The notes: a model not told the origin generated them from the letters alone. Numbered from the stretch's first letter, positions 7,028-15,832 are shown. The stretch: 64,000 nt of DNA from an uncultured Eubacteriales bacterium (GCA_900315585.1 OMZP01000004.1:1-64000); one strand, 5' to 3'. Translations and numbers: made by a program.

Positions 7028-8907
7028 TCAACACGATTGACAAGCTCAATGAGAATATTGCCGCGAGGACCAAGGACCTTCAGGACAAGCTGAGCGGCGC
7101 GGACGGCAAGCGCCACATCGTGCTCTGCGGCGGCACCGGCTGCCTTTCCAACCATTCCAAGGAGATTTCCGAGAAGTTCCGCGAAGTGCTGGCCGACCGC
7201 GGCGTCGCCGACAAGGTGACCGTGAACCTGGTGGGCTGCTTCGGCTTCTGCTCCCAGGGCCCCTTCGTGAAGATCTATCCGGAGGACACCCTGTATCGCC
7301 TGGTGAAGATCGAAGACGTGGAAGAGATCGTCGACACCGACATCTGCGGCGGCACCGTCGTGGATCGCCTGCTGTACGTGGAGCCCGCCACCGGCGAGAA
7401 GGTCTCCAAGCAGGATGACATCAACTTCTACAAGAAGCAGCGCCGCGTGGCCCTGCACGGCTGCGGCGTCATCAATCCCGAGGACATCAACGAAGCACTG
7501 GGCATGGGCGCGTTCCAGGGCCTGAAGCGGGCGCTCTCCATGAGCCGCCAGGAGGTCATCGACGAGGTGCTGGCCTCCGGCATCCGCGGCCGCGGCGGCG
7601 CGGGCTTCCCCTCCGGCAGGAAGTGGCAGTTCGCCTACAACTCCCAGGGCGATGAGAAGTACGTGGTCTGCAACGGCGACGAGGGCGACCCCGGCGCGTT
7701 CATGGATCGCTCCATTCTGGAAGGCAACCCCCTTGCCGTCATCGAGGGCATGATGATCGCCGGCTACGCCATCGGCGCGTCCAACGGCTATTTCTACGTG
7801 CGCGCGGAGTATCCCATCGCGGTCAACCGCCTGCGCATCGCCATCAAGCAGGCCAAGGAGCTGGGTCTGCTGGGCGAGAACATCCTGGGCAGCGGCTTCA
7901 GCTTTGACTGTCACCTGCGCCTGGGCGCGGGCGCGTTCGTCTGCGGCGAGGAGACCGCCCTGCTGAATTCCATCGAGGGCAAGCGCGGTATGCCGCGTCC
8001 CCGCCCGCCGTTCCCGGCCGTGAAGGGTCTGTGGGGCAAGCCCACCATCATCAACAACGTGGAAACCCTGGCTTGCGTGCCCTACATTCTGCGCGAGGGT
8101 GCGGAGAAGTTCGCGAGCGTGGGCACCGAGAAGTCCAAGGGCACCAAGGTGTTCGCCCTGGGCGGCAAGGTCAACAACGTCGGCCTGGTGGAGGTTCCCA
8201 TGGGCACCACCCTGCGCGAGCTGATCTACGACATCGGCGGCGGCATTCCCGGCGGCAAGAAGTTCAAGGCCATCCAGACCGGCGGTCCCTCCGGCGGCTG
8301 TCTGACCGAGGAGTTCCTGGACGAGCCCATCGACTTTGACAACCTGGTGGCCAAGGGCTCCATGATGGGCTCCGGCGGCGCCATCGTCATGGACGAGGAC
8401 AACTGCATGGTGGACGTGGCCAAGTTCTACATGGAGTTCATCTGCGACGAGAGCTGCGGCAAGTGCACGCCCTGCCGCATCGGCACCAAGCGCATGCTGG
8501 AGATCCTGACCCGCATCACCGAGGGCAAGGGCACCATGCAGGACCTGGAGGATCTGGAGGACCTGAGCAAGACCGTGAAGACCAACTCCCTCTGCGCTCT
8601 GGGCCAGACCGCCTCCAACCCCATCACCTCCACGCTGTCCCACTTCCGCGACGAGTACATTGCCCACATCGTGGACAAGAAGTGCCCGGCCCACGTCTGC
8701 AAGAGCATGATGCAGTACGTCATCGACAAGGAGAAGTGCATTGGCTGCGGCATGTGCGCCAAGGGCTGCCCGGCCGGCTGCATCACCCGCACCGACTACA
8801 TCGCGCCCGGCCACAAGCTGGCTTCCTTTGAGATCGACGCGGCGAAGTGCGTGAAGTGCGGCGCCTGCATCAGCACCTGCAAGAAAGACGCCATCGAGAA
8901 GAGATAG
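7024..8907 (+). CDS. hydB: NuoF-like flavoprotein subunit of [FeFe] hydrogenase
   Basis: 627 residues. Domain order: N-terminal thioredoxin-like [2Fe-2S] domain (Cys 35, 40, 72, 76), the NuoF FMN/NADH-binding core from about residue 165 (GIRGRGGAGFPSGRKW, CNGDEGDPGAFMDR) with SLBB segment, the [4Fe-4S] binding ESCGKCTPCRIG (Cys 478, 481, 484 and Cys 524), and a C-terminal two-cluster ferredoxin domain (CIGCGMCAKGC and CVKCGACISTC). This is the HydB/HndC architecture, where NAD(P)H and ferredoxin electrons are bifurcated or confurcated at the flavin. All expected ligands are present and length is typical. It is translationally coupled to hydC, with hydA 15 bases downstream. Direction in vivo (H2 evolution or uptake) cannot be read from sequence. 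Confidence 0.95.
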   Translation: MINTIDKLNENIAARTKDLQDKLSGADGKRHIVLCGGTGCLSNHSKEISEKFREVLADRGVADKVTVNLVGCFGFCSQGPFVKIYPEDTLYRLVKIEDVEEIVDTDICGGTVVDRLLYVEPATGEKVSKQDDINFYKKQRRVALHGCGVINPEDINEALGMGAFQGLKRALSMSRQEVIDEVLASGIRGRGGAGFPSGRKWQFAYNSQGDEKYVVCNGDEGDPGAFMDRSILEGNPLAVIEGMMIAGYAIGASNGYFYVRAEYPIAVNRLRIAIKQAKELGLLGENILGSGFSFDCHLRLGAGAFVCGEETALLNSIEGKRGMPRPRPPFPAVKGLWGKPTIINNVETLACVPYILREGAEKFASVGTEKSKGTKVFALGGKVNNVGLVEVPMGTTLRELIYDIGGGIPGGKKFKAIQTGGPSGGCLTEEFLDEPIDFDNLVAKGSMMGSGGAIVMDEDNCMVDVAKFYMEFICDESCGKCTPCRIGTKRMLEILTRITEGKGTMQDLEDLEDLSKTVKTNSLCALGQTASNPITSTLSHFRDEYIAHIVDKKCPAHVCKSMMQYVIDKEKCIGCGMCAKGCPAGCITRTDYIAPGHKLASFEIDAAKCVKCGACISTCKKDAIEKR

Positions 8908-8922
8908 ACAGGAGAATGAGTT

Positions 8923-10698
8923 ATGGCAAAGATCAATATCAAAATTGAGGGGATTCCCTATCAGGTTGAGGCGGGCCAGACCATTCTGGAAGCGGCCAAG
9001 GCCTGTGGATATGAGATTCCGTCCCTGTGCACCTACAATCACGGGGAGTGCAACGTGGGCTCCTGCCGCGTCTGTCTCGTTGAGGCGACCGGCGCCCGCG
9101 GCCTGGTGGCCAGCTGCGTCTATCCCGTGGCCGAGGGCATGGAGATCCGCATCGGCTCTCCCGCCGCGGTGGAAGCCCGCCGCCACAGCGTGGAGCTGCT
9201 GCTGAGCAACCACAACAAGAACTGCCAGCAGTGCGAAAAGAACGGCCACTGCGAGCTGCTGTACGTGGCCCAGCTGACCGGCGCCCGCGACGACGCCTTC
9301 GCCGGCGCTCATTCCGAGACCTACCTGGACAAGGTGGCTCCCGGCCTGGTGCGCGACACCAGCAAGTGCATCCTGTGCGGCCGCTGCGTGGAGCGTTGCA
9401 AGAACGCTCACGGCCTGGGCATTCTGGGCTTTGAGAACCGCGGCTTCAACACCATCGTGTCTCCCGCCGAGAACCGCGGCTTCGCGGATTCTCCCTGCAT
9501 CCAGTGCGGCCAGTGCGTGAACGTGTGTCCCACCGGCGCACTGATGGAGCACAGCGAGATCGACAAGGTCGACGCTGCCTTCAAGGCCGGCAAGCATGTG
9601 ATCGCGCAGGCGGCCCCCGCCGTGCGCGCGGCCCTGGGCGAGGAGTTCGGCTATCCCATCGGCACCCCTGTGACCGGCAAGATGGCGGCCGCCATGCGCC
9701 GCCTGGGCTTCGAGCGGGTGTACGACGTGAACTTCGGCGCGGACCTGACCATCATGGAGGAGGGCACCGAGCTGCTCAAGCGCCTCACCGAGGGCGGCGT
9801 GCTGCCGATGATTACCTCCTGCTCTCCCGGCTGGGTGAACTACGCCGAGTACAACTACGGCGACCTGCTGCCCCACCTGTCCAGCTGCAAGAGCCCGCAC
9901 CAGATGCAGGGCGCGATCATCAAGGCCTGGTGGGCCAAGCAGAACAACATCGACCCCAAGGACGTGTTCGTGGTCTCTGTCATGCCCTGCACCGCCAAGA
10001 AGTTTGAGAAGGAGCGCGAGCAGGAGAAGGTGGATGGCATTCCGGATGTGGACGCCGTCATCACCACCCGCGAGCTGGCCCGCATGATCAAGCGCAGCGG
10101 CATGCTGTTCAACCGCCTGCCCGACGAGCCCTGGGATCAGGACATCATGGGCGATTACTCCGGCGCGGGCGTCATCTTCGGCGTCACCGGCGGCGTGATG
10201 GAGGCGGCCTTGAGGACCGTGTACTTCAAGCTGACCGGCAAGGAGCACGATCCCATCGAGTTCACCGCCGTGCGCGGCCATGACGCGGGCATCCGCGAGG
10301 CCTCCATCGACATCAACGGCACCGTCGTGAACGTGGCCATCGCCTCCGGCATGAAGAGCGCCAAGGTGCTGCTGGACGAGATCCGCGAGGGCACCAGCAA
10401 GTATCAGTTCATCGAGATCATGGGCTGCCCCGGCGGCTGCATCAATGGCGGCGGCCAGCCCTATGTGCGCCCGGTGTTCCTGCCCAACGAGGCCGACGAC
10501 ATCCTGGACACCTACAAGGAAAAGCGCGCCCAGGCCCTCTATACCGAGGACGAGCGCCAGGTGGTGCGCCAGAGCCACAACAACCCGCAGATCGTGGAGC
10601 TCTACGAGAAGTTCCTCGGCGAGCCCAACGGACATCTGTCCCACAAGCTGCTGCACACTTCCTACGCCGCCCGCGAGGGTTTCAACGCGGTGAAGTAA
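8923..10698 (+). CDS. hydA: [FeFe] hydrogenase catalytic subunit
   Basis: 591 residues. N-terminal [2Fe-2S] domain (Cys 36, 43, 48, 51), His/Cys [4Fe-4S] motif (HNKNCQQCEKNGHC), two ferredoxin [4Fe-4S] motifs (CILCGRCVERC and CIQCGQCVNVCP), then the H-cluster domain with all three signatures: L1 TSCSPGW (Cys 300), L2 MPCTAKK (Cys 356), L3 EIMGCPGGCINGGGQP (Cys 502 and 506). The C-terminal small-subunit-like tail carries SHKLLHTSY. It has the modular structure of clostridial M3-type enzymes and the HydA of trimeric bifurcating complexes. The HydEFG maturases needed for the active site are not in this window. The operon ends at the terminator 10728-10763. Confidence 0.96.
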   Translation: MAKINIKIEGIPYQVEAGQTILEAAKACGYEIPSLCTYNHGECNVGSCRVCLVEATGARGLVASCVYPVAEGMEIRIGSPAAVEARRHSVELLLSNHNKNCQQCEKNGHCELLYVAQLTGARDDAFAGAHSETYLDKVAPGLVRDTSKCILCGRCVERCKNAHGLGILGFENRGFNTIVSPAENRGFADSPCIQCGQCVNVCPTGALMEHSEIDKVDAAFKAGKHVIAQAAPAVRAALGEEFGYPIGTPVTGKMAAAMRRLGFERVYDVNFGADLTIMEEGTELLKRLTEGGVLPMITSCSPGWVNYAEYNYGDLLPHLSSCKSPHQMQGAIIKAWWAKQNNIDPKDVFVVSVMPCTAKKFEKEREQEKVDGIPDVDAVITTRELARMIKRSGMLFNRLPDEPWDQDIMGDYSGAGVIFGVTGGVMEAALRTVYFKLTGKEHDPIEFTAVRGHDAGIREASIDINGTVVNVAIASGMKSAKVLLDEIREGTSKYQFIEIMGCPGGCINGGGQPYVRPVFLPNEADDILDTYKEKRAQALYTEDERQVVRQSHNNPQIVELYEKFLGEPNGHLSHKLLHTSYAAREGFNAVK

Positions 10699-10727
10699 GC
10701 AAAGGGCTTGATTGAGAACAAGGCGAG

Positions 10728-10763
10728 GCCCCGTCCCTCCACATTTGGAGGGGCGGGGCTTTG
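10728..10763 (+). terminator. Terminator of the hydCBA operon
   Basis: 13-bp stem (GCCCCGTCCCTCC with GGAGGGGCGGGGC, one G.U pair), 6-base loop, then TTTGT. It lies between hydA and the converging minus-strand gene and may serve both. Confidence 0.8.
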
Positions 10764-10781
10764 TCTGTGTGAAGAGCCGTT

Positions 10782-12512
10782 CTATCGCGCTGCGAACAGC
10801 TGGATGAGCAGTTGTTCATACACGGCGGCGTCCACATAATCCGTCTGCTCCAATCCGCAGGCGGCCTGCACGGCGTTCAGCGCGGCCAGGGTCTTGGGGC
10901 CGACGCTGCCGTCGGCGGTGATGCTCTGGCCCAGGTCGATCAGCGTCTGCTGGAGGCCCTTGGCGGCCTCGCTCCTGCTGCCCTCCCGGATGACCTCGCC
11001 GGCGGCCAGGGCCTCGTAGGTGGCGCGGTAGGTGTCGCTGCCCAGGGCGGCGAGAACGTCCTCTGCGGTGGGTTCGGCGGGCGCTTCCCCGGGCGACGGG
11101 GTGGGCTGGTTCGCGGCGGCGATGCGCCTCGCCAGGCTCGCAAGGGCTGATTCCGGCTTGTACGCGCCGCTGGCGCCGGAGCCGTCGGAGTTGTACAGGG
11201 CCGTGGGTGGGTCCTCCGTCGCCGCCTGCAGGGCGTAGATCTGGCCCGTGGACAGGTCGATCAGGATCAGCCAGGTGGTGGTGCGGTTGGCCTCGCCGCC
11301 TTGGCTGTAGTGGCCGATGGTCTCATAGGTGGGGTAGATCAGCGCGGCCCACCGGGCGGCGTCCAGGCCGTCGGCCAGGAACTGCGTCGGGAATCGCCGG
11401 GCGTCGCCGGAATGGGCGGTGAGCACCTCGGGGCTTTCGCCGCCCTCGGCGTCGTAGATGGCTACGATCACGTCGCCCAGGCAATTCGCGTCCTCGATGG
11501 GGGCGCTGTCGCCGCTCTGGGCCACCTGGCGCAGCTCGTTCAGCTTCGCGGCCTCCTCCGAAAGAGGCTGGGGCTCGGCCGTGGCTTCGGGCTCGGCAGT
11601 TGCTTCCGGCGCTGTGGATTCGGCAGTCGCCTCGGGTTCGGCGATTTCTACGGGCGCGGCGGTTTCCTCGGGCGCGGCGGTTTCCTCGGGTTCAGCGGGT
11701 TCCGCGGGTTCGACCGATTCCGCCGGTTCGACGGTCGCGTCCGCCTCGGGGGTCGCGGCGGGCGTGAAGGAGGCATCCGGCAGCTCGCCCGGCTCCGGCG
11801 GGATCATCCATATGGCCGGGCGCACGCTGTCGTCCTCGGCGTCGATGGGCTCGCCCATGTAGGCGACCTCCACGTCCGGGTATACGCCGCCGATGAAGCC
11901 GCTGGAATTGACGATGGCGACGTAGGACGATCTCTTGCCGGGGGAGCGCAGCCGCCACCAGCAGCAGCCGGTGTTGCTGCTGACGAACACGCCCTGGGCC
12001 TCGGCGTAGGGCGTGGCCTCGGCGACCCGGTCCTCCTGGACGGGCAGGTAGCGTTCCACCTCGTCGATGCTCAGCAGGAACACCTTGTCCGTGGTGTCAT
12101 TGCCGCCGTCGGTGCCGAAGGCGGGGTTGTCCGGGTTTCGGAGAGGGGTCTCCACCAGCTTCGCCTGCTCGGCCTCGGTGAAGGCGTCGATCAGGAAGCG
12201 GCTGTTCAGCCAGACGCGGGCGGCGCAGGTCTCCCAGGTGGCGGAGGCATGATCGGGCTCGTAGGCCAGGGGACAGAGGCCGTACCGCGAAAGCAGCAGC
12301 CGGGTGTCACCCGCCGCGTCCAGCACGATCCACTCCAGGGGCTCCGGGCCGTTCGCGGGGTCGCCGTCCTGCTCGTAGCGGCCGAAGGTCACCACGTCGC
12401 CCACGTCCCAGGTCTGCTCTTCCGCGGGTTCGCCTTCGGTCACGGGCGCTTCCGCCAGGGCGGGAAGCGCGAGCATCGCCAGGGCGAGGAGCGTCGCGAG
12501 CCACTTCTTCAT
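10782..12512 (-). CDS. Secreted DUF6273-like protein with P/E/A-rich linker and peptidoglycan-binding-like C-terminus
   Basis: 576 residues with a clear signal peptide (MKKWLATLLALAMLALPALA). Residues about 35-215 resemble the DUF6273 module (DVVTFGRYEQDG, EWIVLDAAGDTRLLLSRYGL, WLNSRFLIDAFTEAE, FLLSIDEVERYL, WWRLRSPG). A low-complexity linker of Pro, Glu, Ala and Thr repeats follows (about 235-320), then a mixed alpha/beta region that I do not recognise (VIVAIYDAEGGESPEV ... TTWLILIDLSTGQIYALQ), and a C-terminal helical segment like a PG_binding_1 domain (EAAKGLQQTLIDLG, DGSVGPKTLAALNAVQ). It probably acts outside the cell, attached to the wall. Standalone gene with its own promoter (12555-12583) and good ribosome site AAGGAGG. 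The start is fixed by the signal peptide. Confidence 0.8.
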   Translation of the reverse strand: MKKWLATLLALAMLALPALAEAPVTEGEPAEEQTWDVGDVVTFGRYEQDGDPANGPEPLEWIVLDAAGDTRLLLSRYGLCPLAYEPDHASATWETCAARVWLNSRFLIDAFTEAEQAKLVETPLRNPDNPAFGTDGGNDTTDKVFLLSIDEVERYLPVQEDRVAEATPYAEAQGVFVSSNTGCCWWRLRSPGKRSSYVAIVNSSGFIGGVYPDVEVAYMGEPIDAEDDSVRPAIWMIPPEPGELPDASFTPAATPEADATVEPAESVEPAEPAEPEETAAPEETAAPVEIAEPEATAESTAPEATAEPEATAEPQPLSEEAAKLNELRQVAQSGDSAPIEDANCLGDVIVAIYDAEGGESPEVLTAHSGDARRFPTQFLADGLDAARWAALIYPTYETIGHYSQGGEANRTTTWLILIDLSTGQIYALQAATEDPPTALYNSDGSGASGAYKPESALASLARRIAAANQPTPSPGEAPAEPTAEDVLAALGSDTYRATYEALAAGEVIREGSRSEAAKGLQQTLIDLGQSITADGSVGPKTLAALNAVQAACGLEQTDYVDAAVYEQLLIQLFAAR

Positions 12513-12554
12513 GGAGATGACCTCCTTGAAATGCGCAAATCAATCTATATTTGT

Positions 12555-12583
12555 AGTATAACATGGCTTTTTGATCCGCGCAA
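12555..12583 (-). promoter_or_regulatory. Promoter of the DUF6273-like gene
   Basis: Minus strand TTGCGC, 17-base spacer, TATACT, about 40 bases before the ATG. Same TTGCGC -35 box as several other promoters in the window. Confidence 0.7.
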
Positions 12584-12641
12584 GCGCGCCGCGCATAATC
12601 GAGGCGACGCCGGGGCATGCTTTTGGCGGGAGGTGAGGCAA

Positions 12642-12815
12642 ATGAGCCCCAAGGAGTTGCAGTATATCGAGGATGCGCTGGGACACGAGCAGTTTTTGAA
12701 GACCCAGTGCCAGGAAGCCGCCAGCCAGCTGACCGACCCGGAGCTGAAGAACACGGTGAACCAGCTGTTGGCGAAGCATCAGGAGCTTTTCAGCCGGTTC
12801 TATAATCTGGTGTAA
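12642..12815 (+). CDS. Small helical protein, partner of CotF-like coat protein
   Basis: 57 residues (MSPKELQYIEDALGHEQFLK ... LLAKHQELFSRFYNLV), entirely helical with regularly spaced leucines. It resembles the short companion proteins often found directly before CotF-type spore-coat genes in Clostridia; that identification rests on size, helix pattern and context. Strong ribosome site (GGGAGGTGAGG) and a stop codon 13 bases before the next ATG indicate an operon with the CotF-like gene. An upstream frame is open for a long way but is antisense to the DUF6273-like gene, so the start at 12642 is preferred. Confidence 0.7.
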   Translation: MSPKELQYIEDALGHEQFLKTQCQEAASQLTDPELKNTVNQLLAKHQELFSRFYNLV

Positions 12816-12828
12816 GGAGGGAATGGGC

Positions 12829-13074
12829 ATGAACGATCAGATGATTATGGAGAACATCCTGCTGACCACCAAGGGCGCCTGCGACCTGTATATGCACGGC
12901 ACAATCGAGAGCGCCACCCAGAACGTGCAGCAGGCCTTTGACAGCGCGCTGAGCGACAGCCTGTGCATGCAGGGCGACATCTACCAGAAGATGGCTTCCA
13001 AGGGCTGGTATCCCGCCCAGCAGGCCGACCAGCAGCAGATCAGCCAGGTGAAGCAGAAGTACGCCGGGAAGTGA
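12829..13074 (+). CDS. CotF-like spore coat protein
   Basis: 81 residues, single CotF-type four-helix domain (DQMIMENILLTTKGACDLYM, ESATQNVQQAFDSAL, DIYQKMASKGWYPAQQAD). The GWYP motif near the C-terminus is typical of this coat family. These ferritin-like small proteins are made in sporulating cells and assembled in the coat; the gene supports a spore-forming host. The ATG at 12829 is chosen over 12823 because only it has proper spacing (8 bases) from AAGGAGGG. The gene is second in an operon with the 57-residue helical protein. No clear sporulation sigma-factor promoter was identified upstream. Confidence 0.82.
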   Translation: MNDQMIMENILLTTKGACDLYMHGTIESATQNVQQAFDSALSDSLCMQGDIYQKMASKGWYPAQQADQQQISQVKQKYAGK

Positions 13075-13111
13075 CCGGGGGACAAACCCCTCAGTTACCC
13101 TGCGGTTGACA

Positions 13112-13135
13112 GCTCCCCTTAGCAGGGGAGCCTTT
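13112..13135 (+). terminator. Hairpin with T-tract after the coat genes (repeat-derived)
   Basis: Stem GCTCCCCT/AGGGGAGC with TAGC loop followed by CTTTT. The whole stretch 13085-13136 is a copy of an interspersed repeat also seen at 62315-62430 (shared CCCCTCAGT and GACAGCTCCCCTTA), so the terminator may be supplied by a repeat. Confidence 0.55.
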
Positions 13136-13138
13136 TCC

Positions 13139-13177
13139 AAAAATGTGAAATGGGGACGGTTCTCATTTCACATTTTT
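13139..13177. repeat. Perfect inverted repeat around GGGGACGGTTCT
   Basis: 14-bp perfect arms AAAAATGTGAAATG and CATTTCACATTTTT around an 11-base loop GGGACGGTTCT. The GGGGACGGTTC core is one I associate with palindromic REP-like repeats in Clostridia, some linked to RAYT transposases. Only one copy was found here. Confidence 0.7.
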
Positions 13178-13204
13178 GTGAGGCACCGGAGGGGATAATT
13201 GCGC

Positions 13205-13233
13205 TTGCGCTTTGGGGGCCCGGCGTGTATAAT
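13205..13233 (+). promoter_or_regulatory. Promoter of the aldo/keto reductase gene
   Basis: TTGCGC, 17-base spacer, TATAAT; about 30 bases upstream of the ATG at 13264. Confidence 0.75.
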
Positions 13234-13263
13234 GTGGACAACCCCATCGAAAGGAGCGTTCCC

Positions 13264-14253
13264 ATGTACATACCCAGCGATACGCGCTACGAGCGCATGA
13301 CCTATCGGCGCTGCGGGCGAAGCGGACTGATGCTGCCGGCCATCAGCCTGGGCCTGTGGCACAACTTCGGCGACATCACGCCCTTCGGCGTGCAGCAGAG
13401 CCTGCTGCGCACCGCCTTTGACAGCGGCATCACCCACTTCGACCTGGCGAACAACTACGGCCCGCCCTATGGCGAGGCGGAGCGCAACTTCGGCATCCAC
13501 ATGGACCGGGACTGGCACACCCACCGGGACGAGCTGGTGATCTCCACCAAGGCGGGCTACGACATGTGGCCCGGCCCCTACGGCGACCACGGCAGCCGGA
13601 AGTACCTGATGGCCAGCCTGGACCAGAGCCTGAAGCGGATGCACCTGGACTACGTGGACATCTTCTACCACCACCGGCCCGACCCGGAAACGCCCATCGA
13701 GGAGACCATGGGGGCGCTGAACGACATCGTGCGCAGCGGCAAGGCGCTGTATGTGGGCATCTCCAACTACTACGACCCGGACCAGGCCCGGAAGGCCATC
13801 GAGACGCTTCGGGCCATGGGCACGCCCCTTCTGATCCACCAGCCCAACTACTCCATGTTCAACCGATCCATCGAGAACGGGCTGGACGCGGTGCTGACGG
13901 AGGAGGGCGTGGGCTGCATCGCCTTCGCGCCGCTGAACAACGGCCTGCTCACCGGGAAGTACCTGAACGGCATCCCGGCGGACTCCCGCGCCGCCCATGA
14001 CCCGCGCTATCTGAAGCCCCAGGCCATCACCGAGGAGAAGGTGGGGAAGGCTCGGCGGCTGAACGGGATCGCTCAGGCCCGGGGCCAGAGCCTGGCGCAG
14101 ATGGCGCTGCAGTGGGTGCTGCGGCGGGACGTGGTGACCAGCGCGCTGATCGGCGCGAGCCGCCCGGAGCAGATCACCGAGAACGTCCGCACCCTGGATT
14201 TCCCGAGGCTGACCGAGGCGGAATTGGCGCAGATCGACGCGATTTTGGGATAA
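13264..14253 (+). CDS. gpr: Aldo/keto reductase, YghZ / L-glyceraldehyde-3-phosphate reductase type
   Basis: 329 residues, (beta/alpha)8 NADPH-dependent reductase. The family signature is strong: LPAISLGLWHNFG, THFDLANNYGPPYGEAERNF, ISTKAGYDMWPGPYG, YVDIFYHHRPD, GKALYVGISNY, LLIHQPNYSMFNR. The catalytic tetrad is visible as Asp60, Tyr65, Lys96 and His136 or His137. Close relatives (E. coli YghZ/Gpr) reduce L-glyceraldehyde 3-phosphate and methylglyoxal, a detoxification role. The start at 13264 follows AAAGGAGCG and its own promoter; the open frame extends upstream to 13150 through a repeat, which is not considered coding. Monocistronic, with terminator at 14267. Confidence 0.92.
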   Translation: MYIPSDTRYERMTYRRCGRSGLMLPAISLGLWHNFGDITPFGVQQSLLRTAFDSGITHFDLANNYGPPYGEAERNFGIHMDRDWHTHRDELVISTKAGYDMWPGPYGDHGSRKYLMASLDQSLKRMHLDYVDIFYHHRPDPETPIEETMGALNDIVRSGKALYVGISNYYDPDQARKAIETLRAMGTPLLIHQPNYSMFNRSIENGLDAVLTEEGVGCIAFAPLNNGLLTGKYLNGIPADSRAAHDPRYLKPQAITEEKVGKARRLNGIAQARGQSLAQMALQWVLRRDVVTSALIGASRPEQITENVRTLDFPRLTEAELAQIDAILG

Positions 14254-14266
14254 ATGAGGAGCGCAT

Positions 14267-14297
14267 GGGAGGCTGGCGAATGCCAGCCTCCCATATT
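14267..14297 (+). terminator. Terminator after aldo/keto reductase
   Basis: 11-bp perfect stem GGGAGGCTGGC / GCCAGCCTCCC with GAAT loop followed by ATATTTCT. Confidence 0.8.
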
Positions 14298-14487
14298 TCT
14301 GCCCGATTAACGGAAAAATACACATAAACCCCCTTGCATTTACCGTGACAATGTGGTAACGTAAATGCAGGAAACATCGTTTCGATGATGCAAATTTTTC
14401 ATTCAGCGGCGGCATATGACGGGTTATCCTGCATAAAGATGAATATGAACGCCGCGCTTCCTGCAAGGGAAGGGAAAGGGGAACGCC

Positions 14488-15780
14488 ATGAAGCCTTACA
14501 TCGGGATGACCGTCGAGGAGTTGACGGAGGAGCTGAACCAGCTGAAGGCGGAATACAAGCGCAAGCAGGCTCTGGGCATGCACCTGAACATGAGCCGCGG
14601 CATGCCCTGCCAGGACCAGCTGGATCTGTCCATGGCGATGATGGACGTGCTGGACTCCACGTCGGACCTGACCTGCGAGGACGGCACCGACTGCCGAAAC
14701 TACGGCCAGCTCACCGGCATCGAGGAGGCGCGGGAGCTGTTGGGCGACATGATGGAGAACAACCCGAAGGACATCATGATCTACGGCAACTCCTCCCTGA
14801 ACGTGATGTTTGACACCATCAGCCGCTGCTGGACCCACGGCGTGATGGGGAACACCCCCTGGTGTCGGCTGCCGGAGGTGAAGTTCCTGTGCCCGGTGCC
14901 CGGCTATGACCGCCACTTCGCCATCACCGAGTATTTCGGCATCCAGATGATCCCCGTACCCATGACGCCCACCGGCCCGGACATGGACCTGGTGGAGAAG
15001 CTGGTGAGCGAGGACGAGGCCATCAAGGGCATCTGGTGCGTGCCGAAGTATTCCAACCCCCAGGGCATCTCCTATTCCGACGAGACCGTGCGCCGCTTCG
15101 CGCGGCTGGAGCCCGCCGCGTCGGACTTCCGCATCTTCTGGGACAACGCCTACGGCATGCACCACCTCTACGACCACCGGCAGGACTACCTGATCGAGAT
15201 CCTGGCGGAGTGCAAGCGGGCGGGGAACCCGGATCTGGTGTACAAGTTCGCGTCCACCTCGAAGATCACCTTCCCCGGCAGCGGCATCGCCGCCGTGGCC
15301 ACCAGCCCCAACAACATGGAGGACTTCCTGAACCACACCCGGCGGCAGACCATCGGCCACGACAAGGTGAACCAGCTGCGCCACGTGCGCTTCTTCGGGG
15401 ACATCCACGGCATGGTGGAGCACATGCGCAAGCACGCCGACATCCTGCGCCCGAAGTTTGAGGCGGTGGAGGCGGCGCTGGAGCGGGATCTGGGCGGGCT
15501 GGAGATCGGCACCTGGACCACGCCCCTGGGCGGCTACTTCATCATGTTCGACTCGCTGCCCGGCTGCGCCAGGGACATCGTGGCCCGCTGCAAGAAGGCC
15601 GGCGTGCAGATGACCAACGCCGGGGCCACCTGGCCCTACGGCAAGGACCCCAACGACTCCAACATCCGCATCGCTCCGTCCTTCCCTAGCCTGCCGGACC
15701 TGCAAAACGCCATCGACATCTTCACCCTGTGCGTGCGCATCTCCAGCGCGAAGAAGCTCTTGGCGGAGAAGCAGGGGTAA
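14488..15780 (+). CDS. PLP-dependent aspartate-type aminotransferase, class Ic (AspT family)
   Basis: 430 residues. It matches the divergent class I aminotransferase group typified by Corynebacterium AspT: MHLNMSRGMPCQDQLDLS, DCRNYGQLTGIEEAR, YGNSSLNVMFDTISR, PVPGYDRHFAITEYFGI, CVPKYSNPQG, IFWDNAYGMHHLY. The PLP-binding lysine is Lys259 in FASTSKITFPGSG. The later segment IGHDKVNQLRHVRF is also characteristic. It should move amino groups between aspartate (or a related acidic amino acid) and 2-oxoglutarate in the cytoplasm. Ribosome site GGGAAAGGGG lies just upstream of the ATG. Single gene with terminator at 15798. Upstream sequence 14298-14487 holds no promoter I would defend. Confidence 0.88.
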   Translation: MKPYIGMTVEELTEELNQLKAEYKRKQALGMHLNMSRGMPCQDQLDLSMAMMDVLDSTSDLTCEDGTDCRNYGQLTGIEEARELLGDMMENNPKDIMIYGNSSLNVMFDTISRCWTHGVMGNTPWCRLPEVKFLCPVPGYDRHFAITEYFGIQMIPVPMTPTGPDMDLVEKLVSEDEAIKGIWCVPKYSNPQGISYSDETVRRFARLEPAASDFRIFWDNAYGMHHLYDHRQDYLIEILAECKRAGNPDLVYKFASTSKITFPGSGIAAVATSPNNMEDFLNHTRRQTIGHDKVNQLRHVRFFGDIHGMVEHMRKHADILRPKFEAVEAALERDLGGLEIGTWTTPLGGYFIMFDSLPGCARDIVARCKKAGVQMTNAGATWPYGKDPNDSNIRIAPSFPSLPDLQNAIDIFTLCVRISSAKKLLAEKQG

Positions 15781-15797
15781 TACAAATGGGAATACAA

Positions 15798-15830
15798 ACG
15801 GGGCCGTCTCGACTGAGACGGTCCCGTTGT
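15798..15830. terminator. Bidirectional terminator
   Basis: Stem of 13 bp (ACGGGGCCGTCTC / GAGACGGTCCCGT, one G.U) with GACT loop between the convergent aminotransferase (+) and HTH (-) genes. Confidence 0.7.
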
Positions 15831-15832
15831 CG

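Noticed and set aside
7000..10656. Very long minus-strand open frame (over 1200 codons) opposite hydB/hydA
   Set aside because: Composed of A/V/H/G/L-rich translation typical of the antisense of GC-rich genes; no domains, no ribosome site, and the plus strand holds unmistakable hydrogenase genes.
11301..12641. Long plus-strand frame leading into the 57-residue coat-partner gene
   Set aside because: Gly/Arg-rich antisense of the DUF6273-like gene; only the last 57 codons after the GGGAGGTGAGG site look real.
14298..14487. Riboswitch upstream of the class Ic aminotransferase
   Set aside because: The 190-base gap has mixed short repeats (GCATTTACC .. GTAAATGC) but no known riboswitch core or terminator structure.
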